From NCBI GenBank assembly GCA_020832445.1, contig JAFIEO010000029.1, forward strand, positions 124,001 through 188,000: a stretch of 64,000 nt of DNA. The letters are read 5' to 3'. Below the pieces are notes generated by a model. The model was not told the DNA's origin and searched no databases. It saw only the letters and a list, made by a program, of their open reading frames with translations. Of this stretch, positions 35,659-42,479 are shown in pieces. The position numbers were made by a program, and so were the translations under genes. Position 1 is the first letter of the stretch. Each line of letters opens with the position of its first letter. This DNA comes from Paracoccaceae bacterium. Lineage in GTDB: Bacteria; Pseudomonadota; Alphaproteobacteria; Rhodobacterales; Rhodobacteraceae.

Positions 35659-35683
35659 GGGGCGGCCGCGCACACGCCGCCCC
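35659..35683 (-). terminator. Hairpin in the TctC-TctA gap (attenuator or mRNA stabiliser)
   Basis: GGGGCGGC (35659-35666) and GCCGCCCC (35676-35683) form a perfect 8-bp stem. There is no T-tract, and the downstream genes belong to the same pathway, so it more likely raises the binding-protein mRNA level than stops transcription. Confidence 0.45.
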
Positions 35684-35703
35684 CCGCATTGATCAGGCGC
35701 GCT

Positions 35704-36660
35704 TCAGTTATTCACGCCCAGCATATCCAACGCATCCAGCACCGAATGCGCCATGTCGCCATCGCGCCTGACGCGCGCCTCAAAGGCAGGGCCGTCTTCA
35801 TATGTGACGAATTCGCCCATCTCGGTCATAACCTCGATGAATTGCGGGTCGGCCACGACGTCTGCAATGGCGGTGCGCAGCCAGTTCAGGGTCGCATCGT
35901 CGATACCCTTGGGCGCGATGATGCCCTTGTAGGACGACCATGTGAAATCCACACCTTTTTCCACGGCGGTAGGCGTTTCGGGGAACAGGTCAATACGTTC
36001 GTCTTCCATCACGAAAAGTGGCGTCATCTGATTGGAGTCGACCGCAGAAAGGGCCTCGGCAGGGGATGCGACCATGGCGTGGATATGCCCGCCGATACAG
36101 GCAGTCCGCGCTTCGGATGATCCGCCAAAGGGGATGGATTCAACTGCGATACCTGCCGCTTGCGCGAAGGCTTCGGCGGAAATATGGTTTGCGCCGCCCG
36201 CGCCCGAATTGCCAATCTGCGGCGCGCGTTCGGCAGCCGACGCAATGAAGCTGTCATAATCGTCAAACGGCGCATTCGCACAGGCCACCATCACTTGCAG
36301 GGACCGCGCATAAAGACCTACAAACTCGACATCATCGATGCTGTAATCAGTTCCGCCAAGATGCGGAAGAATTGCAATCGGACCTTGTGCGCCTGCGCCC
36401 AGCGTATAGCCGTCACTGCGTGCATTCACTGCAGCCGACGTGCCAATCCCGCCACCGCCACCGGGCTGGTTGCGTACCACCGCAGTGGTGCCCGGATACA
36501 GCCGCTCCAACGTTTCGGCCACAATGCGCACGGTCAGGTCGGTGGACCCGCCCGCGGCATAGGGAACGATCATTTGAATGGGGCGCACAGGGAAATCAGC
36601 CAGCGCCGCCCCCGGCAGGGTTGCCGCGACCAACGCGGCAAGTGAAATCGCCTTTTTCAT
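35704..36660 (-). CDS. tctC: Tripartite tricarboxylate transporter binding protein TctC (Bug family)
   Basis: A 318-aa periplasmic protein with a signal peptide (MKKAISLAALVAATLPGAALA). FPVRPIQMIVPYAAGGSTDL, VVRNQPGGGGGIG, and an acidic ligand loop typical of Bug proteins are seen. The ATG at 36660 has a strong GGAGG site. It determines the substrate of the TctAB permease. It is second in the operon after TctB. Confidence 0.94.
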   Translation of the reverse strand: MKKAISLAALVAATLPGAALADFPVRPIQMIVPYAAGGSTDLTVRIVAETLERLYPGTTAVVRNQPGGGGGIGTSAAVNARSDGYTLGAGAQGPIAILPHLGGTDYSIDDVEFVGLYARSLQVMVACANAPFDDYDSFIASAAERAPQIGNSGAGGANHISAEAFAQAAGIAVESIPFGGSSEARTACIGGHIHAMVASPAEALSAVDSNQMTPLFVMEDERIDLFPETPTAVEKGVDFTWSSYKGIIAPKGIDDATLNWLRTAIADVVADPQFIEVMTEMGEFVTYEDGPAFEARVRRDGDMAHSVLDALDMLGVNN

Positions 36661-36690
36661 CAAGTTTCCTCCTGTTTTGATGATACGTGC

Positions 36691-37170
36691 TTATGGAAGC
36701 CAGACAGACAGCAGCTTCGTGAATAGGAAATATATGATGGCGGTCATGGCTACCGGAAAACCTAACAGCATCATGGGCTTGCGCTCTCCGATCAGCCAAA
36801 GGCCCAACACGAATGCCGCCAGCGTTGACCACAGATAGCCCACTGGAAAAAACGCAACCGCATACCCTGCCAGCAGCACCACAAAGCCTGCCAGCCGCAA
36901 GGCCGTCGCACGGTCCGGCAATGCAATGACGGGCGCATCAGCAGATTTGCGGGCCGACAGTCCTGCGCGCACCAGCAACGCAACCGACAGCAGCACCAAC
37001 AGCGCAATCATCACCCATGGCAGGAATGAAGGCCCGGCAATAGAGCTGCCAAATCCGCGCCTGATCCCCAATGTGCGCCACGCGGCGAAGCCACTGAACG
37101 CCAGCAAACCAACAGCGATGATCATATCGCTTTTGCTTTCACGAATTGCCGCCACAGCCATGCTCCCCAC
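36691..37170 (-). CDS. tctB: Tripartite tricarboxylate transporter small subunit TctB
   Basis: A 159-aa membrane protein with four hydrophobic segments (IIAVGLLAFSGFAAW, FLPWVMIALLVLLSVALLV, LAGFVVLLAGYAVAF and IYFLF at the end), the TctB plan. GTG 37170 is preferred because AGGAG sits 7 bases upstream; an ATG at 37161 has poor spacing. It is first in the operon; its upstream region holds the 25-base direct repeats. Confidence 0.9.
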   Translation of the reverse strand: MGSMAVAAIRESKSDMIIAVGLLAFSGFAAWRTLGIRRGFGSSIAGPSFLPWVMIALLVLLSVALLVRAGLSARKSADAPVIALPDRATALRLAGFVVLLAGYAVAFFPVGYLWSTLAAFVLGLWLIGERKPMMLLGFPVAMTAIIYFLFTKLLSVWLP

Positions 37171-37287
37171 GCCGCCTCTCCTGCTGGAACGTGAAATAAT
37201 GTTGATAAGTTGTTAATAGATAATGTCAGCATTGCACAGAACGCCCCCGGCCACCCTCGGCCCCACCGCGATGGCAAACACTCGCAG

Positions 37288-37324
37288 ATACATACAATAG
37301 ATACTGATTTTAATACATACAGTA
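37288..37324. promoter_or_regulatory. Tandem 12-mer repeats, candidate regulator sites
   Basis: ATACATACAATA (37288-37299) and ATACATACAGTA (37313-37324) recur with a 25-base period in the 312-base gap between divergent tctB and the iron alcohol dehydrogenase gene. The gap is AT-rich and has no gene. The nearby GntR/FCD protein is the natural candidate to bind here. Confidence 0.45.
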
Positions 37325-37390
37325 TACTCTGGTTCTTTTGATTTTCTCTTTTTGAACTTTTTTCTGACCGCAAACTGTCGTGAATTGCTG

Positions 37391-37420
37391 TTGACAGGTT
37401 GTAAATTATTGACCTAGTTA
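37391..37420 (+). promoter_or_regulatory. Possible promoter of the iron alcohol dehydrogenase gene
   Basis: TTGACA (37391-37396) with TAGTTA (37415-37420) at 18-base spacing, 63 bases upstream of the ATG. The -35 is perfect; the -10 is weak. Confidence 0.4.
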
Positions 37421-37482
37421 TCGTTCCAATACGGCTTACCTATTTACAGGTTTACAGAACAGAATCAAGCTGGAGTGATCAC

Positions 37483-38610
37483 ATGCTACCCCTCGACACG
37501 GCGCTAGAACTGAACCGCCCGCATACTGTCCGATTCGGATCAGATACGCTGTCGACACTGCCTGCATGGGTTCAGGACCAAGGGTATCGGCGCCCGTTTG
37601 TCGTGGCTGATCCGGTGAACGCGGCGCGTGTCGGCCTGCTGGGCATCGATGCTGCTGCCGTTTTCGGCGAGGTGCGCGGCGAGCCTGATCTGCGCATGCT
37701 GGAAGCGGCACTTGCGCAAGTGGCGGACGCGGATGTGCTTATTGGGTTTGGCGGCGGCTCGGCGATGGATCTGGCCAAACTGGTGGCTGTTCTGGCCGCC
37801 AGTGACCTGACGCTTGACGACATCTCCGGTCCAGGACGCGCGCCAAAACGAAAGCTGGGGTTGGTGCAGGTTCCAACAACCGCCGGAACCGGTTCCGAGG
37901 TGGGAACACGGGCATTGATCACCGACCCGACAACCCATGCCAAGATTGCCACCGAAAGCCCGCATCTGCTGGCTGATCTGGCAATCATTGACCCAACCCT
38001 GACCGTATCGGTGCCCGCGCCCATCACCGCGACCACGGGGATTGATGCCCTGGCCCATTGCGTCGAGGCATTCACATCCAAAAGGGCACACCCCGTAATT
38101 GACGCATACGCTATGGAAGGGATCAAACTGGTCGGGGCATATTTGCACCGCGCCGTAGCCGATGGCACCGATCTGGAAGCGCGGGCAGGTCTTGCGCTGG
38201 CATCATTTTACGGGGGCATTTGCCTTGGTCCGGTCAATACCACCGCAGGGCATGCCGTGGCCTATCCTTTGGGCACACGCTTTGGCCTGCCGCACGGGCT
38301 GGCCAATACGCTGATATTTCCGCACACGCTGGCGGTAAATGCACCCGCGACCCCTGAAAAAACGCTTTCCATCTGCACAGCACTTGGGCAACCGGTATCA
38401 GACATTGCGCAGGTTCGCAGGGTCGCACGACACTATTGCGAATCCTTGGGCGTTGACATGACGTTATCCGCGCATGGTGTGCCTGACGACGCGTTTGGGT
38501 CGCTGGCCAAAGATGCACATGCCATCCGCAGGCTACTGGATTGGAACCCCGTCGATCTGACGCAGGACGACATTCGGAAAATCTATGAGGCCGCAGAAAA
38601 CGCCGCTTAA
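37483..38610 (+). CDS. Iron-containing alcohol dehydrogenase (maleylacetate-reductase-like)
   Basis: A 375-aa group III alcohol dehydrogenase. VLIGFGGGSAMDLAKLV binds NAD(P); VPTTAGTGSEVGTRALITD is the family signature; metal ligands appear as Asp and His in GIDALAHCVEAF and His in AVAYPLG..FGLPHG (the segments TAGHAVAYPLGTRF and LPHGLANT). Length is slightly short of 383. Divergent from tctB, it probably handles an alcohol, aldehyde or hydroxy-oxo acid from the same pathway. Strong GGAG site before ATG 37483. Confidence 0.92.
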   Translation: MLPLDTALELNRPHTVRFGSDTLSTLPAWVQDQGYRRPFVVADPVNAARVGLLGIDAAAVFGEVRGEPDLRMLEAALAQVADADVLIGFGGGSAMDLAKLVAVLAASDLTLDDISGPGRAPKRKLGLVQVPTTAGTGSEVGTRALITDPTTHAKIATESPHLLADLAIIDPTLTVSVPAPITATTGIDALAHCVEAFTSKRAHPVIDAYAMEGIKLVGAYLHRAVADGTDLEARAGLALASFYGGICLGPVNTTAGHAVAYPLGTRFGLPHGLANTLIFPHTLAVNAPATPEKTLSICTALGQPVSDIAQVRRVARHYCESLGVDMTLSAHGVPDDAFGSLAKDAHAIRRLLDWNPVDLTQDDIRKIYEAAENAA

Positions 38611-38697
38611 GGACGCCGCATTCCCACCGGAACGACCGTGCAGAACACTGCCATATTGTGACGGTGGGCGTCAGTTCGCGCGGTATCGGCCCGAACA

Positions 38698-38712
38698 CCC
38701 CCCTTTGGGGGG
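38698..38712 (+). terminator. GC hairpin after the iron alcohol dehydrogenase gene
   Basis: CCCCCC-TTT-GGGGGG, 88 bases after the stop and followed by CATCTTTG. The remaining sequence up to fecI at 38880 shows no gene. The short loop and weak T-tract make termination uncertain. Confidence 0.35.
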
Positions 38713-38879
38713 CATCTTTGCGGATAGCCATGAAAACGTGCAAATGTAGTGCTAAATTAACATCGTCCTGTTCATCCTGTCCGGGACAATCTTGCCAATA
38801 GCAGCCGTCCACGATATCCAATGCGTAGCCATGTTGTTCTGACAGCCAGCTAGTTTCCTTTTTCCTGCTGGCTGGAATA

Positions 38880-39377
38880 ATGATCAAAACCTCTCAGATC
38901 GATAAGATATACATCGCCGAGCGTGGGCGCTTGCGACGACTTGTCATGCGTTTGACAGGCAACCGTGCCACCGCCGAGGAACTGGTGCAGGATGCCTTCC
39001 TGCGGTTGATCGCCGGAAATACAGATCACGACATCAGATCGTATGAAGCCTATCTGACACGGATTGCCCGCAACCTTGCCCTGAACCACATGCGTCACTT
39101 GCGTCAAGGCGTTGAACTGCCCTGCGAGAACGAGATGCTGGAGGCGATGAGCGATGAACGCCCATCGACCGAGATGACGTTGATTGCCCGCCAGACGCTT
39201 GCAAATACCCTGAAAGCAATCATGGCATTGCCACCCCGCCGCCGCGAGATATTCATTCTGCACCGATTTGAGGAACTCACCTATAATCAGATCGCGGCAC
39301 GATTGGGCATTTCACGCAATACCGTAATGGTTCAGATCGTGAACGCGCTTGCGGATTTGCGCAACGCAATGCGGTGA
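38880..39377 (+). CDS. fecI: FecI-type ECF sigma factor
   Basis: A 165-aa sigma factor. Region 2: IAERGRLRRLVMRLTGNRAT and AEELVQDAFLRL; region 4: LPPRRREIFILHRFEELTYN and QIAARLGISRNTVMVQIVNA. Length and pattern fit the iron-starvation sigma group. It is convergent with the TonB operon and stands alone. Its presumed partner FecR is 6 kb away at 45259, beyond the receptor genes, on the other strand; normally fecI and fecR are adjacent. It probably activates the heme receptor operon. Confidence 0.9.
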   Translation: MIKTSQIDKIYIAERGRLRRLVMRLTGNRATAEELVQDAFLRLIAGNTDHDIRSYEAYLTRIARNLALNHMRHLRQGVELPCENEMLEAMSDERPSTEMTLIARQTLANTLKAIMALPPRRREIFILHRFEELTYNQIAARLGISRNTVMVQIVNALADLRNAMR

Positions 39378-39422
39378 ATTCTGTCGCATCTGCGCTGGCA
39401 GGGGCGCATCGCCACGCCACGC

Positions 39423-40241
39423 TTACCGCCTTGAAAACATGACCGGCACGGTGATGGTGCCTTGCACACCGGGGGGCGGCGCGGGAACAGGGGATGCGCG
39501 ACGCACAAGGTCTGTTGCGGCCTGATCGACATCGGCGCGACCGGATGAACGTGACAGCCGGATGGCCGAGACATTTCCTGCCGCATCAATCTGAAAGGTG
39601 ACATGGGCCTGCCCCTGTTCCCCGCGCGAACGGGGTTTGTGGCGTTCCAGATGGGCCAGCAACCGCGATTGCCATTGCACGGGGCTGATGCTGCGGCCCG
39701 CCCCTTGCGCAGATTGTCGGGCGGCATTGCGGGTGGAGTGTTGCGCCTGCTGGTTCTGCGCCCTGACCGAAGATTGAGAGGCCGCTGTCTGCTGCGGCAC
39801 GGGGGGCGCAGGGTCACGTTGCGGATTCTGCCGTGCGGTTTGTGTCACCGCAACCTGTTGCGGGCGCGGTCTGGGGCGCGGGGACACGGACAACACCACC
39901 TCTGCTTCATGCGTCACCTCATCGGGCTGCGGGTCTTCGGTTATTTCTTCTTCAACTTCTTCTTCTACGGGTTCTGGTTCGGGTATCGCTACGGCCTGCG
40001 CGGGCGCACTTGCCTGTGCGTCCTGTATGTCCTGGGAAAGCACTGTTTCCTGCGTCTCCGTCGCCTCGGTCATCGGGGCCAGTTCGATCATGATCGCAGG
40101 GGGCGGGCTGTCAGCGGCAACCATGGGCAGGGCACGTGTTGCCCAGATGACTGCGCCAGCATGGGCAGACATGACAGCTAGGGCCGCGCCGGTCCATAAC
40201 AGCGCGTCGCCCAGCCATCGGACCCGCCGTCGTTCATTCAC
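39423..40241 (-). CDS. tonB: TonB energy transducer
   Basis: A 272-aa protein. One N-terminal TM helix (LLWTGAALAVMSAHAGAVIWA) is followed by an acidic Pro/Glu segment (EPEPVEEEVEEEITEDPQP), a PRPRPRPQQ stretch spanning the periplasm, and a C-terminal TonB domain (HVTFQIDAAGNVSAIRLSRS). It drives the TonB receptors of this region. It overlaps exbD by 8 bases and is last in the minus-strand operon. Confidence 0.92.
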   Translation of the reverse strand: MNERRRVRWLGDALLWTGAALAVMSAHAGAVIWATRALPMVAADSPPPAIMIELAPMTEATETQETVLSQDIQDAQASAPAQAVAIPEPEPVEEEVEEEITEDPQPDEVTHEAEVVLSVSPRPRPRPQQVAVTQTARQNPQRDPAPPVPQQTAASQSSVRAQNQQAQHSTRNAARQSAQGAGRSISPVQWQSRLLAHLERHKPRSRGEQGQAHVTFQIDAAGNVSAIRLSRSSGRADVDQAATDLVRRASPVPAPPPGVQGTITVPVMFSRR

Positions 40242-40677
40242 CGGTTTCCTCCGCCGCCTGTGCCAACTGTTCCAACCCGACCAGCGCGATTTTCAGGTAA
40301 CCGGCACCGCGCAACAGGTTCATAACCTCCATGAATGCGCCGTAATCCACGCTTTTGTCTGCCCGCAAAAAAATCCGAGTGTCGCGATTGCCGTCGGTGA
40401 TGCGATCAACCTCGGCCGCAAGCGTGTCATGCGCAACCGCCGCATCGCCCAGATGCAGCGACAGATCCGCCTGCACCGTCAGGTAAAGTGGCTCGTCGGG
40501 GCGTTCGGCGGGTTGTGCCGTCGATCCCGGCAAATCCACTGCGACATCCACGGTCGACAAAGGTGCGGCCACCATGAAAATGATCAGTAGCACCAGCATC
40601 ACATCAATGAAGGGCGTGACGTTGATTTCTGCATTCTCTGCCAGATCATCGGCGCTTTCCCTGATTCCACCAGCCAC
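40234..40677 (-). CDS. exbD: ExbD proton-channel subunit
   Basis: A 147-aa protein with one N-terminal TM carrying the essential Asp in NVTPFIDVMLVLLIIFMV, and a periplasmic domain (DKSVDYGAFMEVMNLLRGAG). It couples the proton gradient to TonB with ExbB, whose stop lies 3 bases upstream. Confidence 0.95.
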   Translation of the reverse strand: MAGGIRESADDLAENAEINVTPFIDVMLVLLIIFMVAAPLSTVDVAVDLPGSTAQPAERPDEPLYLTVQADLSLHLGDAAVAHDTLAAEVDRITDGNRDTRIFLRADKSVDYGAFMEVMNLLRGAGYLKIALVGLEQLAQAAEETGE

Positions 40678-40680
40678 GCC

Positions 40681-41802
40681 TTAGCCCCCCGCCTGCGCTA
40701 CGACCGGTTCTGGCACCAGCCGACGGTCCAGATCGCGGCTGACCAGTCGCGTGATCCGTTCCCCCGCGTCGCCAATAAGCAACCGGTAGCCCGCGATAGA
40801 ACGCGCAAACATGTTGTAAACCACCACCGCCGGGATCGCTGCAACCAACCCAAGTGCTGTGGCCAGAAGCGCCTCGGCAATCCCCGGGGCGACGACGGCT
40901 AGATTGGTGGTGTTGCTTTCGGCGATTGAGATGAAACTGTTCATAATCCCCCAGACTGTCCCGAAAAGCCCGACAAAAGGCGCGGTTGAACCGATGGTTG
41001 CCAGAACGCCGGTGCCGCGCGCCATGCGCCGCGCCGCCTGCGCCTCGCTCCGGCTTAGGGCAGCGGCAACACGCTCTTTCAGGCCCGCTCCGCCTGCATG
41101 ATGCAGGGCGGGCAGCGACTGCTCTACCTCTTGCACTGTCTCGGCCAGCATATGCCCGACAATGCCGCGCCCCGCCTTCAGCCGGTTCTGCGCCTCGTTC
41201 AGGGTGCTTGATCGTGCCAGCACCTTCAGCGCAGACCGCGCCCGTGCCCGCATCCCCCAAAGCTCCAGCGTTTTTGCCAGCCAGACGGTCCATGTCACCA
41301 GTGAAGCGAAAACCAGCCCCAGCATCACAAGCTTCACCACAATATCGGACCCGCGATACATGCCAATGGGCGACAGATCATGCGCCTCGCTTTCTGTTTG
41401 CGTCAGCAACCAGCGGACCGCACCCACAGGGTCAGACAGGGGCGCGGGAAACGGGTCTTGTGTGATCCTCTGTTCAGGCGCTGGAATGCCGGCCTGCGCG
41501 GGGTCCGGCGTCGTGCTTTCCAGTGGAAACAGAACCAAGGCAGGATCATCTTGCGGCGCCCCATCCGTAGTGGCTGAAGCGGATGGGACCACAGCACGCG
41601 GTTCATCCTGTCCTTGGGGTGTGACATTGGGCGTCCCCCCCTCCTGCGCGATGGCTGGACAGGTCAGAATCAGGCTTAGCGCACAAAGCGCCGCTGCCAC
41701 GGAAAACGAAAGCGAAAGTCTGTAGGACAAGGATATTCTCTTCGGGTTGGGCCGTCCGTCTGTGCCATGCACGCGCACGAACAGGCCGGAAGTAACATGC
41801 AT
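40681..41802 (-). CDS. exbB: ExbB proton-channel subunit with long N-terminal region
   Basis: A 373-aa protein. The C-terminal half has the three TM helices of the MotA/TolQ/ExbB family (IVVKLVMLGLVFASLVTWTV; TIGSTAPFVGLFGTVWGIMN; LGLVAAIPAVVVYNMFARSI). The N-terminal third has a signal-like helix ending in CPAIAQ and a low-complexity Pro/Asp/Gln region, as in long alphaproteobacterial ExbB proteins. It is cotranscribed with exbD, tonB and the heme oxygenase gene upstream (3-base gap). Confidence 0.92.
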   Translation of the reverse strand: MHVTSGLFVRVHGTDGRPNPKRISLSYRLSLSFSVAAALCALSLILTCPAIAQEGGTPNVTPQGQDEPRAVVPSASATTDGAPQDDPALVLFPLESTTPDPAQAGIPAPEQRITQDPFPAPLSDPVGAVRWLLTQTESEAHDLSPIGMYRGSDIVVKLVMLGLVFASLVTWTVWLAKTLELWGMRARARSALKVLARSSTLNEAQNRLKAGRGIVGHMLAETVQEVEQSLPALHHAGGAGLKERVAAALSRSEAQAARRMARGTGVLATIGSTAPFVGLFGTVWGIMNSFISIAESNTTNLAVVAPGIAEALLATALGLVAAIPAVVVYNMFARSIAGYRLLIGDAGERITRLVSRDLDRRLVPEPVVAQAGG

Positions 41803-41805
41803 TAA

Positions 41806-42426
41806 TCAGGTCAGGTGCTGTGCGACCAGTTCCCGCACATGAGCAAACGCTGCTTCAGCACCAGCGATGGCATGCTGCTCGTCCGCCCCGTACAGTGCAA
41901 TGCGGTCCAGCCCCCCCTTGAAGGCCCGCCAATACCGCGCGCGCCCCTGCGGGGGTTCCGCCAGATGCCGGGCGCCGTGGGTTTCTGACAGGCCCATTGC
42001 TTTGGCGTATTTCAGCAAAAACGCAGCGCCAAGATTGGAGCCTTCGACAACATAGAGCCAACCTAGCGCTTGTGGCAAAGCAGCCACGCCCCCATCCGGC
42101 GCGGTGCCATATGACGGCACGGCAAGCCCCAGATCAGCCAGGTCCTGTTCAACCGCATTCAGCCGAGAGTGTAAGGACATATCGGAAAACAATGCCGCCA
42201 GATCAGCGCGTGTGTATAGCGCGGACACTTCACGGTGTATCCCGTGCTGAACACACAGAAAGCCGCGATAACTCCTGACGCTCTCAAACGGGCGCGCGGC
42301 CATGATGGACCTGTCAACGCCCTCATGTGTGTTGTGCGTCGCTGCGCGAAGGCGGTCTGACAGCGGGCGGGTGGATTTCAAAACGATGGCAGGGGATGCG
42401 GACAGAACCGCTGGATCATGCGACAT
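41806..42426 (-). CDS. Biliverdin-producing heme oxygenase
   Basis: A 206-aa cytoplasmic enzyme. The proximal heme His lies in LRAATHNTHEGVDRSI, and the distal helix Gly motif in GWLYVVEGSNLGAAFLLKYA; both are HemO/BphO signatures. It opens imported heme to biliverdin, CO and iron. Together with the receptor 53 bases upstream and the ExbB-ExbD-TonB genes it identifies heme as the likely substrate of the locus. Confidence 0.9.
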   Translation of the reverse strand: MSHDPAVLSASPAIVLKSTRPLSDRLRAATHNTHEGVDRSIMAARPFESVRSYRGFLCVQHGIHREVSALYTRADLAALFSDMSLHSRLNAVEQDLADLGLAVPSYGTAPDGGVAALPQALGWLYVVEGSNLGAAFLLKYAKAMGLSETHGARHLAEPPQGRARYWRAFKGGLDRIALYGADEQHAIAGAEAAFAHVRELVAQHLT

Positions 42427-42479
42427 GGTATACCTTTATGAAGGGCATCGGGCAGGCCGGAACCTGCCAGAAAAGCGGT

